Assembly (NCBI RefSeq): GCF_022458985.1
Contig: NC_061783.1
Span: 4,556,413-4,620,412 of the forward strand
Source: Mugil cephalus
Lineage: Eukaryota; Chordata; Actinopteri; Mugiliformes; Mugilidae
Length of the DNA: 64,000 nucleotides
Direction of reading: 5' to 3'
The translations under genes and the position numbers were made by a program. Positions 12,779 through 26,374 of this stretch are shown here, in pieces; position 1 is the stretch's first letter; every line of letters starts with the position of its first letter. A model generated the notes under the pieces. That model was not told where the DNA came from. It saw nothing but the letters and a program-made list of their open reading frames with translations, and made no database searches.

Positions 12779-13008
12779 AATAAATTAACGTCCTGTGTTT
12801 TCCATATAAATGTGCCTTTTCTGATTGCAATACAAACGTTCCACTTTCGGACTGAGACGCAAGTGCCTTCTGCTTCCTGGTGACGGGGCTTTGTCGTGAA
12901 AAAAAAAAAAAAAAGACACGGCCCCTGTCCTGCGCAAACGCCTGTACATAAACTATGTATTTGTATTTGAACTCCGCGAGAGTTTTATTTATGTCATTTA
13001 TTAATAAA
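12779..13008 (+). terminator. tbxta 3' UTR polyadenylation signals
   Basis: Two AATAAA hexamers, at 12779-12784 and 13003-13008, lie about 360 and 585 bp after the brachyury stop codon. The second is followed by an A/T-rich stretch and then a GT-rich stretch, which makes it the likelier mRNA end. Confidence 0.6.
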
Positions 13009-14576
13009 TTAAAAAATGTTTGTTTTGTGAAACGGCACCGTTTCCTTTTGTCTGTCTGGCATCGAGCGCCGGGGGTAATGATCTGAAGCTGAATGGGATT
13101 TTACAGCATACGATCAACACATTGAATGCAGCGATCAAGCAGCAGACTGATTCCCGTCCCTGATTCTTGTTGGAGCTGCCGTCCTGTCGCTGGGTAGTGA
13201 CGTAGCTACAGTTCTCTTCCTGGTTCTGGGTGCTATGGCTGAATTCACCACGTGGTAAAAAGGTTCAGCATCTCCTACTGTTGCTTTCTTGTTCTTGTGC
13301 TTGAAAACAAAGGAGCATGAAGGCTGATATCCATTTTCTAAGAAGTGCTGACGTACAACTTCAATTATTACATAAATAACACAGTTATTAACTTTAAACT
13401 TGCATGTGATGAGAGCTTTCCAACCAATCACCTTCTATCTTGGGCCATAAACCTTTTAGTTATTTGTCATATATGTGTTAAAGAGTTTTAAAAACTGAAC
13501 AGTGGGTGTGCTGAAATCCACACTGAGGTCAAAGGGGCAATGTGGATTAATTAAAAAAAATAAAAAAAACTTCCAGGGTCAGTCAGCAGACACCTGTCCC
13601 AATTTTAAAATTAGTCTCGAGGTGTAAGTTTCACTTCGCCCTCGTGCCTCAAACCTCGATCATCAAACCCGAGCTTTCTTTAGATAACAGCGGCCGCATG
13701 GCCCCGCTAAGTGAATGCGGCTCCTCCGACAAAATGACAACGTGATGGAGAAGTGTCCGCTTTAAGAAATCCACCGCGGGGTAGTTTGCCATCACTGGCA
13801 CCCTTTCGTTACAATCTGCGTCGGGGTGCGACATACGGCCGACACATTCAGATCTGGATGTGAGGAAAGTCGGAGAATATGGGCCCAAAATGCCAACAAC
13901 ACTTCTACATGATCTGATATTCACGTCAGCCCCGCTGTTTCTGTGCGAGCTGAAAGACACTGGACGGGAAGCTTGAACTGCTAACTACGGCCTGCATGAT
14001 GGTTTAATCTGGCCCATTAAGCATTTATAAAACCGTTGTAACGACTGCATTCATTTGGCCTTTAACCTGGACAGGTTATTGGACAGGATGGGGCATTCCA
14101 AACACTAACAGCTTGATCTATTATTGCTATTCCCATGTCATTTATATTAGTTCGTCCCCAATCTGCTACTAGCCTGTCAAATTTGAAAACCCAATGTGGC
14201 CTATGAGCCAACTGCTTGTATACGGTAATGTGATGCCTTATGAATTGGAGCTAAATGACTAAAACCTTATCTGTTTCATACAGTGAAACCAATACAGGTA
14301 AGTCTTTACATAGCATGTTCATGAAAAAGTGCATTTATACATATAAAATGAACATAGTGTCAAAGTTTTATTAAATTTAATTGAGGGGCTTAGTTTGAAT
14401 TAACAGAAAAAAGTAGATAAATTAAAAATTTAAACCTGTGATTTTCAGGCCAGCCAACCAAGAGGCAAGAACGATAAATCAAAGGTAAAAGCTGCTTCAG
14501 TAAAGAGACATTTGGTTTATTCTGCTCATACCGTAGGCCAGAGGCTTGGCTGCGTGCTCATGATGTCAATGGTGTG

Positions 14577-14599
14577 ATGTGTGTGTGTGTGTGTGTGTG

Positions 14600-14628
<29 letters not shown>
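14577..14628. repeat. (TG)n microsatellite
   Basis: About 50 bp of TG dinucleotides, interrupted once by GATG near 14599. Confidence 0.92.
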
Positions 14629-14630
<2 letters not shown>

Positions 14631-15929
14631 GCCCACAGAGGTTTTTGGCCACTGAGCAGTGATGGAGTGGTCCTCACCGAGGTGCAAATGAAGGCTGGAG
14701 GGTCACGGGGCCGCAGGCAAACAGCAACGAAGCAGCAATGTGACCTGCAGCTGGAGGGGCGGGTCGCGGCGGAGCAAAGGTCCCCTCATGAAACGCTGGC
14801 ATCTCCCAAACCTCCACTTTACTGCCATTTATAAATTTAGGAAGTTATCTACAGCTTAAACAGTGGGCACCTTTGTGTACTGACTACACCTGGAGTTATG
14901 AGGGAGATCAGATCAGAACAGTGACACATTAAGACAGTGACTGCAGGAATAGTTCACATCCTAAAATGATCACAGCTCCTGTTTATAGTAGTACACAGTA
15001 CCTACCACTATACTTGAGGATACATTCAAACTCTGTTTGGTTCTTTGACGCAATACAGATTAGATAAATCCCACAAGTTCACTCTGGACAAGACCAGTTA
15101 GCTGAAAATCATTCCATGTCATTCCATACCTCATGAAGCCAAATGAGAGAATGTAAAGAGTAAGCAAAGCTGTCATCAAAGCTAAAAATACTTTACATAC
15201 TTTACTTTTGGTTTAATCCATGTATGTGTACATTTGTAGTTTTAGTCTTTATTATTGTTCTATAATATAGAAATTGAATTGAATAAGCAGCTTGACCGGT
15301 TACGTTACGCCTGTGTATTTTGTGTTGGAGTAGACCGTAACATTTAGTATAAGTTGCTATTGTCATGTCTGCATATACTGTATGGAAACTGGGATCAGGA
15401 GAAACGGTCTCAATGTGTTTTTATTAACATACTGTGTAAGTGACAATAAATGTGAGCTGACTCAAACATAGTGGAGGTCGTACAGATCAAAAGCAGAGCT
15501 AAATGAGAGTGAATACGGATGGAGTCATTCATCACATGGCCACAAACACATCTCCAAATGGAAGACAACGTTGCATCGGTAAGCACAGGTTTAACTGACG
15601 CCATCATGTCAAGTGAAAAGTGAAAAGGTGGCCAAAAAGTGCAAATAGCAAATACAGATAGCATTACTACCAGGTGGTAACTGGAAGAAGGAACAACAGA
15701 ATTAGGATTATATTAACAGTGATGAAGTACATGAGGAAAGTGACTTTAATATCTATCGGTGCTCCAGAAAAAATCTGCCTATATGGTTATTAACATTAGT
15801 ACATGTTACTACTACATTAACATGCTGAAGGCACATGGAGCACTGGAAAACTGCATCATTTTTAGTGCTCGTAAATAACATTTAAATGCCTCTAGTGTGA
15901 CTTAAACCAGTGTTTCCCTATTATGCACC

Positions 15930-16340
15930 AAAGGCAGCACAGTGAGTATACACAAGTGGACATCTTTACTTTGTTCCATCTCCGTGAGGATTTCAGGAGG
16001 CTGGAAGGCACATATCACAACGGGACGTGTGGGATCGTGTTGCCAGCTTCAATTTATCTGGGAGTCCACATCTCTGAGGATCCCTCTCGGTCCCTGAACG
16101 CTTCGAAGGCGCACCAGCAAATCCTCTTCCTTCCTTTCCCCTCAGATTCTGGTGAACTTCTACCCCTGCACGACTGAGACCATCCTAACAAGCTGTATCG
16201 CTACGTGGTGTGGGAACTGCACCGCCTCAGGTCGGAAACACTAGCAATGAGGACAGTCAGAGGAGAGCGTGCAGCATCGCTAAGGATGCCTCTCACCTGC
16301 CCTTTGGTAGGCCATTCAGGAATCTCCTCTGTCCTAATGT
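15930..16340 (+). mobile_element. Decayed non-LTR retrotransposon (LINE) fragment, reverse transcriptase C-terminal part
   Basis: The plus-strand translation near 16050-16110 reads YLGVHISEDPSRSLN. After a frame change, 16150-16235 reads ILVNFYPCTTETILTSC and then GNCTAS. Both are recognisable as the thumb-side end of fish LINE reverse transcriptases, where the usual reading is LGVHI followed by NFYRCTIESILT and WYGNC. Frameshifts and stops show that it is dead. The CR1/L2/Rex group is likely from memory; the exact family was not determined. Confidence 0.7.
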
Positions 16341-16575
16341 CACACATGTGAACATATTGTGTGTATATTTATCTGTATATAAAAAAAATCTGAGTGAGGT
16401 GTTCAGTTTGTTGAGTAGAAAACAAAAGCTAAAATTAAAAAAAAAGCCTGTGTGTGTTTATGAGCAGTTGTCCAGACTTGGTGGGGAGGATGTTTGCCGA
16501 TGGTCTTTGCTCAGTCTGGAGCGGTAAACAGGTCCTGCTGGGCCCAGGGCCATCTCTGCCCTCTCAATTATGAGC

Positions 16576-16609
<34 letters not shown>

Positions 16610-16611
16610 GT
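16576..16611. repeat. (GT)n microsatellite
   Basis: About 36 bp of GT units with one TT interruption. Confidence 0.9.
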
Positions 16612-17015
16612 TGATCTGAGGACCCTGAGCTGACTGAAGCCTTTGTCCTTCAAGATGGCTGATCTGCTCGGCACACCGCAGCCTGCAGCCTGTGTTGGCC
16701 TTCGCTAATTGACAATTGAGAGTTTGACTTTGCACACTGGCCCCTTCTCCACCCCTGGAAGTGTGTGTTCCAAATACGCTTTACAGAGTGTGCCCAGCAC
16801 CCAGGTGTGGAGGACGGAGGACTCTAAACACCAGATGCAGATGTGGGGTTGGGTCAGCGTTGCGTAACTGGGACAGTGGTTATTAGTTTTAGTGGTAGCT
16901 GTATACTGGAGTGTCAGTTTTAGTGACAGTAACTGAAGTCAGACTAATGTTTGGATCCTGAGGAGAACTACGAAAATCAAAACCTCCCATCTTTGTCCTA
17001 ATGTCCCCTCATGTA

Positions 17016-17044
<29 letters not shown>
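17016..17044. repeat. Poly-C homopolymer (29 bp)
   Basis: An uninterrupted run of about 29 C on the plus strand (G on the minus strand). Such a tract can form i-motif or G-quadruplex structures and is prone to length error in sequencing. Confidence 0.9.
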
Positions 17045-17047
<3 letters not shown>

Positions 17048-19788
17048 CCTTTTCCAGGAAAAATACACCAAGCAGGCCTTTACGGAAGAGGAGAGAACGA
17101 CGAAGCGTCCTCGGTAAACACCGTGATTATGAAGGTGACTCACATGGTGCAAGGCCTCGCGGGTGATTTACGAGGGGGCCGCTGCCAAAAAACAAGTCGT
17201 CAAGTCTGGAACAGCGAGTCAGCGCAGAGGCGGGGAGGTGTGTTTGCAGACCGCCCGGCTCGCCCGCCCCAGAGCCCCATCCCCGTCCCTCTGATGTCTG
17301 TGTGTCTTCGTTAATGAAGAAATTCTGGTACCTTGGTGAGACATTGCTCTCAGCTGAGCAGACTCTGCCTCCTCCGTGCACTCAACCTCTGAACAGTCAC
17401 TCTGCCGCCCCACCCAACCGCGATCCCATCAGCCCTCTGGCTGGGCCCTTCTTCACCCTCTTGCACCAGTTAATGGAACTACTGGAAGATGGGTTTAATC
17501 ACTGATAGCTATAGGCTAATCTTGCATTTAACAGTTTTACCAACACTTTCTTTGGTCAGTCTAATTGTTAGAGCTTGCAACACTGATGTGATATATATTT
17601 GATGTGCTCTGTGTTGGAAGGTCTAGCTTTAGTCGACCTGGACCTTGTAATTACAAAATGTGTTCTCTGTTCTCCTATTTCTTAATTCCATCTATCACTG
17701 TTTGTTAACTTGCCAAGCTAATTCAGTGACGTCTAAACTTTTCCTCTCAGGTTTCTACTGAACTGATGGCTGACTGGGACGTATAACGTAGGACTGCAGA
17801 GAATGAATTCTCCATAGATTTGGTGTCTTTCAGTCGACTGGTTCTGGTTGTAACTGGGTGGACTCTCACAGCTGTGGAGACACATAAAAGGGACACAAAA
17901 CACTCCAACAGACTCACTGCTGCTGACTGAGACCAGTAGCTGGTGAGCTCAATAGAGGCTTTGCAGCGTAAGGCGCCAGGTATTTTGCTCAGGTGGCCAT
18001 GGAGACCAAACTAAAGCTAAAAGGAAAGATAAGACTGTGGCCATAAATGAACAGTGATAGTGAGTTTGCAGTACACTGACAAAGGCATAGCCCACCCCAG
18101 TAAGAACTTCCTTGAAAGCTTAGCGGTTACCGCAATTGTGTTAGTGTTGTGGTGACTTTTGACCTTTTCAATGTAAGAAACATTTGTGTGAAATTTTGCC
18201 ACAATTGGGTTACACTGACTTTCATCTACAAGCAGTGATCCCTAAAGGAATATTCTGTCCTTGAGTCCAAACGAATGTTCGTGCTGATTTTGTTGATATT
18301 TCCTGAAGGTACCGTGAAGAAAAATTAGCCAGCCGTTCACAAGAATTAGCTGTTTTAAGTGTTGAGAAGGTCATCCCTTTATATGAATCGCAGCTTTTGT
18401 GATTGTAAATGAAACAAAATCTCAGCAACTAGTCCACCACAGTAGCTACTGTAAATGTATCTCCGTCATATCCTCTATGTCATGCTCTCTGCATTAAGCT
18501 TGTACAGCACTTCTGACACATTTACCTCTAGTCTACTGTCCACTGGGACAGCTGTCCGAGGAGTGTTTTTGAACTACATGAGCAATTTCACACATTAGGA
18601 GGAGTTGCTAGCCAACATAAGCTAATGTATGTTTCCTCTGGTCGCCCCAGTGATGGTGACAGCCTCTCACCATCCTGACAGGCCAGTCCAGCTAGCTGCG
18701 ACTGTCACACCGGCTGAAAAGGCTTGTAAGCAAACTGGTCCTCAGTGAAGTAACATTTAGCAGCGGTGCATGATATCCAGTGTAGACTGAGTGAGAAAGC
18801 GTGTCTTTCACTCATTGGTGGCGGGGCGCTGATTGCCCTCGGGGAAACTTTAAAGTATTTGGGGAAACATGTTATCTGGGGTTAGTGGACTTGGGTTTGG
18901 ATATGATTTGATGATATGATCCAAGTCAAAATGTTAAAATGTCAGTACATGAAAATATGAGGTGAAACATGTCCCTTAAACCTAATGGACTGTAATCAAG
19001 TCAGACAGCACAGGCCTATCCGAGACCTTGTACTATTTGCAACATGTGTTACATTTAAAAGGGACGAACACTGTAGATGTTGTAGGGATATTGTAGATGC
19101 TTTTACAGGCACGGCATTTTCTGTGACTGATTGACCAGCATCTCTCTCTATATAGGTGTATATATCTATATATATAAATGCATATATATACATACTTGTA
19201 CATAGTATATTAACCCTGACTGATATCTTCAAAATGTTTAAGATTATCTGCAGTTAGAAGTTATTATACACTGGTCATCATATCCAGCCACGCAGAAGGT
19301 TTCAGGTTCATATAAGCTGTTTGCTCAAATACAGTTTTACCAATTCTGCATCGTTATATTCATATATTTGTATTTTTTTTTTTAGCACCTTGGTTTTGTC
19401 TAAGGATAAAGGTTTAGAAAACTAAAGACTTTCTTTTTTGAATAATTTCTCCCTGGTAGAATGATTACAGTAAAGTTGTTTAGAGGTTAATCTGAAGGCA
19501 GCTCTTCAGGGACTTCTACTTACTGCACAAGGAATATTCTGGTTCTACTTTAAGGGAGACACTGCTCTCTTGTGGCTCAAGATGAACATGACAACTTTAG
19601 ATAATCTTGCCGTCATCCTCAGCACAGTGGCCTGTGGAGGTCATTCATACATAATATGTGGTTTAAGTTCAGTGAACAGGTAGCTCCTGAAATCAACTGG
19701 ATGCCTAATTCAGACATAGTCTGTAAAAACAGAAGTGCAAAGTTGTCCACGATGTAGAAGATATAAGCTGGTGTCGGTTTTACATATA

Positions 19789-19794
19789 TTTATT
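19789..19794 (-). terminator. nudc polyadenylation signal
   Basis: AATAAA on the minus strand about 205 bp after the nudc stop codon, a normal distance for a 3' UTR. Confidence 0.55.
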
Positions 19795-19998
19795 TAAAAA
19801 AATCCAGACATATCTTTAAATATTGAGACGACATGCAAAAGGAGAACATGACCGTTGTATTTATCGAACTGATCCTCAATGAAACAAAGCTGTGAACCTT
19901 AAGACATGTAAGTCAACAAAAGCATGTCCAGTAAAGAGATGAACAGGGAGTTGGTTGGTGCCTGACGTTAGCTCTAAGGTGGTTGACAGTGGGACACC

Positions 19999-22900
19999 TC
20001 AGCTGAATTTGGCCTTAGAGAAATCCATCTCTGGGTGCTGAGCCATGAACCTGCAGAGACAGAAGGTGAGATGTGAGGAACATTTATGGTGATGCTCTGG
20101 ATCACTTAAGAAATTCACTTTGTTAAAGGAATGAGAAGTTTATCGTATAGTGGATTGGTTCCAATAAGTGTTTCCTCCATTCCTCCTCTATTAGTTACTT
20201 CAGGTTTTTATACAATATCTCAGACAACATGTCCTTTTTTGGTATATTTATGGACTTCACTGAGCTACAGTACCTCCATCTGGCCAAAGAGAGAGTTTTT
20301 AACTAAATAGGTGAGGATGGCCCTCTGAGATCACACTATGACACATCACATTTGATTGGACAGACGCTGTGAACGTTGCTTCTGTAAAGAAACTCTGGAG
20401 ACCAATTATATCCATGACAGTCACCGCGGTGGCATTGTTTCACCCTTATAAAACTAAAACCAGATCCTTAGGGGCAGCTTTAACAAGCTTAAAGAGGAAG
20501 TGAGCTTCAATGGGCAGGTCTTTACTGTGTCCATGTGTGATACGACACACATAGATTACTGCCTACTGACCACAGTCCCAGTTCAACTCATTTGACCTTA
20601 AAAAATGCAAGAAACAAACTTCACATAGTTGCTTCATGATTTTGTCTCTCTTTGGTCTTACATTTGACTTTTCCATCTCCACAAACTTATAGTTTTATCA
20701 TTTTCAAACGTGTAGTCCTCAGACATAACTTGTGTCTTTACTAGAGCTGGGTATAGAAACAATAAAACCAAAAAGATTCCTGATTCAAATCAATCTTGAT
20801 TGGAAAGATCTGATATTAATTCATAAATTAGACTGATTTCGTATATTTTTTTTCCATGGCTGATTTGACAAGATCCACGTGTGTCACATGTGGGGCAGAT
20901 CCAAAACATGACAGAAGCTACAGCTCGGAGTGGCAGGGTTTAACAAAAATAAATGCTTACAAAAGTGTAGGCACTTGTGCAGATATAGATGCAAATGCCA
21001 CACTATATTTTAGAACATTGAGAACACTAGTGGAGTCCAGCCTTGACAGAAAGAGGTTACAATGAAGACTAAACTTGACTACTGCGTAAAGATTTTATGC
21101 CCCATAAAGTTTCTGTTAAACTGACTAGAGATAAAGTAGCTGGTACAGAGAAGCTCCCAGTAAAAGAGCAGCTGTCAGCCGACACGGAGTAAAAAATCTT
21201 TTAAGTTTTATGATAACCAAAAGGGAGGCTATCCGGACAGGTATATTATTCCTCGGTGATGTAATCCCGGAGACGTACTTTTTAAGAATATCTTGTTTCT
21301 TCTGCTCTTCAGACGTAGGCAGACCCATTGATTTCTGCCTCTGGTCGTACATCATCTTCTCCACCATACCACGCGTCTCTCCATCCAGGTCTGACAGCTG
21401 CTCAACAGGACGTACACACAGTGAGGATGGAGCAGAGAGATAAGGAACACTTGTCAGTAATGTTTTTGTCCCTCTCATAACTACTCTTTATTATTATTAT
21501 TATTATTATCATCATCCGGAAAACTGGAGGTCCCTCCTTTACCTTTGAGTTCTCAGGACAGATTTTCTTGGTGTTGATTTCGGGGTCTGTGGTAACGATC
21601 TTGTTCCACCACTCCATTTTATTAATCTGAAATCAAGGAACAGAAATAGACACATGCACTTTACAGCTGAAGAGACAAATATCATTGGAATAACTCTGCA
21701 GTGGCTATATTAACATGGACAATGTTGTTATGTTATAAATCATGCCGATATGCCACACTTTGGAGATTCAATGGAAATATCAGATGATGTTTACCGCACT
21801 TGAGGTTAATCATGATGTACTGAAAGAAAGCATTCAATTCATAAAGAAACTCATCTTACAATGTGTTTACATAGATATTCATGTTTTCCTAATGAATGAT
21901 ATTTACATTACCTCATTTAAACCAATTTACTCTTTTCCCATTCATATTATTTTCCAGGCATTTCTATTCTAACTGGGCTCCTATTCTGATTATTAGTGGA
22001 ATACTAGTGTCCATGTAAATATAGAAAGTCATCATGAGAGAAGACACATTTTCTTACCTTTTCCAAGTGGACTGTGACCACCTTGCCATCATCGAGGAGC
22101 CAGGAGCTCTCTTCTACCTTCACCTCGTTGAAGAGCTGGCCTTCAATAACAGGAGCGTGTCCCTTCAAGCCAACCTTGATGGAGCGCCGCTGGATGTCAA
22201 CCACTACATCCCTCCCCTTGATGCGGAAGTTCACATTGAAAGGCACGACCAGCTGTGGAAGGATGTCAAAATTAATAATTCATTTATGATCCTGACAGGA
22301 ATAAAAAAAAAAAAAAAAAAACACTATATGTAACCATCCGGTGTTTCTGACTTGAGTAACACACTGGATTTACTCTATCTGATAAAAAAATAGTGGTTGA
22401 TTTGGTCGATACACATGTTAATTGATGGCATATATAACAGCAAACCACTGTGTCCCTGTGTCCCACACAAACACTGGAACCATTTGTCAGAGAGTTGTGA
22501 GGACAGTAGGAGCAGTGGGCAGTGATTTCTTGAAGGCTAGTTTGGAGAACATCCATGGATGCAGAGGGGATTTGGGGCTGGACGTCAAAGTTTGAAACAT
22601 GTGTCAAGTTCAAACCTTCCATGAACATCTACTGTGGGCAAGTCAATCACAAGTGAGCAGTGAAAGCACAGATGTGAACACATCCAGGAGGCATGTGTAG
22701 TGAAGTTACAAATTCCCACAATAACCGGTGTCTTTATTTACTTTTATTACTCCAGGATTGGAGTTATAACCAAAGTTTTGTGTAGATGTCTAAAATAACT
22801 AACATCGGGGTAGAGATTAATACATAATAATTTAATGTCATGACGCACACACACACACAAAACAGCAGTGTTTGTGGTTCTGGTGGAGATCCACTAGAGA

Positions 22901-24857
22901 CAATAGTTAGTATAACATTCTACTCTGCACCAAAACATGTCAGTGTTTATTTAGACACTGGGTGTAAAACTGAGATCAAAACTGGAGAGCTGACTGGAGA
23001 TAGATGTTCATGTCAGGCGTGACCACTGGTAGTCTATATAAAGATGACCACTTGTGACTGGATTTGCTTGAGTGCCTTTTAGTCTCTTGTAGTGTACCTG
23101 GTTAGTTAGGTAAATTCACTCAGTATCACTTAATCCATATTAAACAACAGATACAGGTATTTAGGGACAATGAGAAGAGTATGATCCTGAAGGCAAAAGG
23201 AACTCACATCAACTTCACACAGTGTCTGTGTCCACTTGTAGTTGGGTAAATCAGCTCCATTTCCTGAATTAGGCTTCAGTTTATCTTTGTCCTTCTCATC
23301 TTCTTCTCCTTCAGAGTCAGACTGGGAAAAAAAAATGGATATCAGATTTTTACGGCTTACCAACTCCAATCTGTTTAATGAGCACGTCACCAATGGCTCA
23401 CTCACCCCCTTCTCTTTCTCCGTCTTCTCTTTTTCTGCTTTGTCAGACGTTTCTGTGTTTTCTGTGACGTTCATATCTTTCTCTTCTTCCTTCTTTTTCT
23501 ATCAGATTAAACACAAATACAAAATGATTGAGCAACACGCATCTACGTGATTGTAACAGAGCATTAGAGCGTCAAGATTTCACCTTGTCAAGCTCAGACT
23601 GAAGCTTCTCGGCTTCTTCCTCCGTCAGCTCCTGAATTCTGGGTCCGTCGTCCTTCTTCTTCTTTTTCCTCTCTTCCTCTGCAAGCTTCGCTGCTCTTTC
23701 TGCCTTCTCTTTCTTTTCCTTCTCTTGTTTCATCTGCTTCTCTTTGTGGGCCTTCTGTGCTAGCTTGCTGTGGTGAGCAAAAGCATCTTTGACCAGCTGA
23801 AAGAAAAAAGAAATGGGGCACATGTGTGAGAGGTGTGTCTCCCTCTCTGAACAGGACAGCTTATTGACAGCAAATGTCACAAAAGATGATAGATAGAGAA
23901 ACACTGCTCACCTTCTCTGCAACACCAGATTCTGCGCCAGTAAAGAAATCAGTTTTCCGCCGGAGGAAGCTGAAAAACGTGTTTACTAACTGTAGAGAAA
24001 TAACAGTAAGTGGAAAGGAAAGGAAATGCAGAATTTTTAGTCATCTACATACACAGACTCCAGCATCAGTATGACATTAACACTTTTCGTTGTGGAAGGG
24101 ATCATTTACAACATCATCCAGAAAGAAAAAGCATTCATTAAATTTGACCAGATTTCTGAAATTAAATCCGGGGACATTCACAGTCCGGAGATGAAAAAAA
24201 AAGAAAAAAAAAAGAAACACGTGTTTATCAAGATGAAAGGAAGAAACGCGGACAATTACGATTTCATTTATTTTGACATATTCATTCACTTTATTTAAAC
24301 TGCTGTGTCTGTAATGTCAATAGCAGCGCAACCGGCTACCATAATAGTTGTAGTCTGCGCGCAACATGCTCACTCGGGCTACCGTAATGACCGTTGTTGT
24401 AGTCTGCGCGAAACATTTTTTTCCCCTTATTCACAAAACGATAAAATCGGGGACAGCTTTAGCTGGGGTACAGGTCATCCAAAACGGGGACTGTCTCCAG
24501 AAATCGGGGACGTCTGGTCACCCTACTGATGAAATACCTGTCATGCTTTCTCTTCAGTCACACACATGCATGTTGAATTCTCCACACCACCCCTGCAGCC
24601 GTTAGGTCACTATTACATCTTTTCAACAACATTTGCCGAATCGCATACACGTATTAAAACACGTATTTTTTTTATTGTCTATCAATACTAAAAGGCGAGA
24701 TGTACCTACTAGCTTACAAGCTAACCACATTAGCCTCAACGTTAGCACGATAGCTTTAGCACATCAGAACACACTCATTTACCTCATGAATCCCTCCTTC
24801 GTGTTGCTGCGCCATAACAAGCAACATCCCGTCGTACTTCTCTTCATCGTCACCCAT
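19999..24857 (-). CDS. nudc: Nuclear migration protein NudC
   Basis: NudC is a dynein/Lis1-associated cytosolic co-chaperone needed for nuclear migration, mitosis and cytokinesis. Nine coding exons join in phase on the minus strand: 24783-24857, 23912-23989, 23584-23796, 23406-23498, 23208-23321, 22058-22252, 21543-21626, 21279-21397 and 19999-20050. The product is 340 aa (human about 331). The N-terminus reads [20 protein letters not shown], the NudC N-terminal helix. Residues about 52-122 are Lys/Glu-rich and should form a coiled coil. A CS/p23-like domain covers roughly residues 176-267 ([13 protein letters not shown] ... [22 protein letters not shown]). The tail [15 protein letters not shown] is the conserved NudC C-terminus. 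The start lies in a good context with no upstream in-frame ATG in the same exon. Intron 1 carries a transposon-like insert. Confidence 0.96.
21489..21511. repeat. (TTA)n microsatellite in a nudc intron
   Basis: About 23 bp of TTA/ATT trinucleotide units directly downstream (minus strand) of the exon that ends at 21543. Confidence 0.8.
24145..24520. mobile_element. Probable non-autonomous DNA transposon in nudc intron 1
   Basis: The two ends are inverted relatives: TGACCAGA at 24145-24152 and TCTGGTCA at 24513-24520. Each is followed inward by related CGGGGAC and TTTCTGGA/GAAAT blocks, as expected for terminal inverted repeats. Inside, a unit containing TGTAGTCTGCGCG occurs twice in tandem (about 24334-24366 and 24377-24416). 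No transposase is encoded. The GGTGACCAGAC-type end is common in vertebrate DNA transposons, but I did not assign a superfamily. Confidence 0.5.
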
Positions 24858-26374
24858 TCTGGAGGACCGTGAAACTGTCTACGTGACTGGCAAGAGCGCA
24901 ATTTACAATTCAACCAAAAGTTGAGTTAGCAACAATGTTGGGCCGGCAGAGTCACGCTATGCACTTCCTGGAAACAGACCCCACCTCACTCGCCTTCCGA
25001 CCAATCAGGTCAGTGGATTGTAAATGACAAGTAAAATGACCAATAAGCTGAGAGCATTGGCTCAGGGCGAGACTGGTGCGCATGTTAGGACTGAGAATAT
25101 TCTAGAGAAAAAACAATTTAGAGTATGATGTTGTTACCTCGCGTATGTAATGTAGTTTAATAAAAATAAAATTTTAAAAATATCCTTTACATTTTCTGTA
25201 AATTTAACAGTTATTGAAACAAGTATTTATGGTACAATATTATGTTAATATTACATAGCCTTAGACATTTTTGAACGTTTTCGGAAAACAAAAGGCACAT
25301 TTTTTAGCCAGTACATAGATATTTTATTGGTAAGTAAAAAAATGAAGCAGGCAATTAGGCTAATGATATGTAATATATTGTATCATACAATGAAGCAGTT
25401 CTCAAAGTATTATTTAAAACTAATCTTTTTACGGTGACTGAACTGAATTGATTTAAAGAAACTGTTCACTCACTTAATACTCATAGAACTGCTGTAAAAT
25501 ATATCATATATATTACAAAATATTTTTGTGTATATAGAATTCCCACAGGTGTAAACTGACTCAACTGAGCCATCTATAAGGTGCATGTATAGCCTTTGTA
25601 GGATGACAGGGGCCATCATCACGGTTTAGTAAGGAACCTGAACAGTGTTTTGTGAATATTTTGCGCACGTGTGTAAACAGTTCAATAATTTGCTGTAAAT
25701 TATATTGTAAATTGTGTGTTTATTTTTTTTTTCTGGGATGGCCTAAAGCAGGTGAAGCAAATTTAATCAGTTTGGGATTGTTATTAAAGAAGAATGTAGA
25801 ACGAAGCTATTTACTCTCATTTTACTCTTTTATTTTTTAATAACATTTCATTTTATAAAAATATAATTTGTTTTTCATTGATCATGTTGTGACCAGTGTG
25901 GATGTGTCTTTGTGCGTGACACTGCCAAGTAGTAGACTTTAAGAATAAAATTAAACTAATTAAACTGCACAGGTGTCCGCGCTTAATTGGAAATTTATTT
26001 AAATGTCAAAACCAGAAAAAAAAAAAAATAATGATTAAAAAATGACTTCTCTTCTTATTCATGTGTAAGAAAGAAGGTCCCTAATTGTTACCCCCACTCA
26101 CCCTACAGTTAAGTATATACATGGCTGGACTAAGATGTATGCATGCAAAAGAAGTCTTTTAAATTTATAGTATAACTCACAAAATAATATAATGTATATG
26201 TAATACAAGTAACAGATTGTATCTAAATGTCACAATGCTATAACTGTTAATTATATGACGTGATTAATGAATAAAAAGAATATGCACTAATTGTAATAAC
26301 TGCGTATTCCCACTGTCAGACTACATTTGCAGTGGGGATAATGGTCATGAAACAGCTGTTGCTCCATTGTATTG
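24858..26374. other. AT-rich spacer between nudc and the SAM-UBL-VWA-E2-U-box gene
   Basis: The first 200 bp (24858-25060) are GC-richer and should hold the nudc promoter and 5' UTR. The rest is AT-rich with no coding frame. AATAAA on the minus strand at 25994-25999 lies about 380 bp past the stop of the next gene and is a candidate polyadenylation signal for it. Confidence 0.5.

Larger units (their letters stand above)
13020..19780. other. Intergenic region between convergent tbxta and nudc
   Basis: No coding gene is visible in 6.7 kb. It contains a GC-richer, low-repeat block at about 13640-14130 that could be a conserved non-coding element, TG microsatellites, a LINE remnant, a poly-C tract and an AT-rich run near 19150-19195. 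The open frames here are short and unrelated to the flanking genes. Confidence 0.5.
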
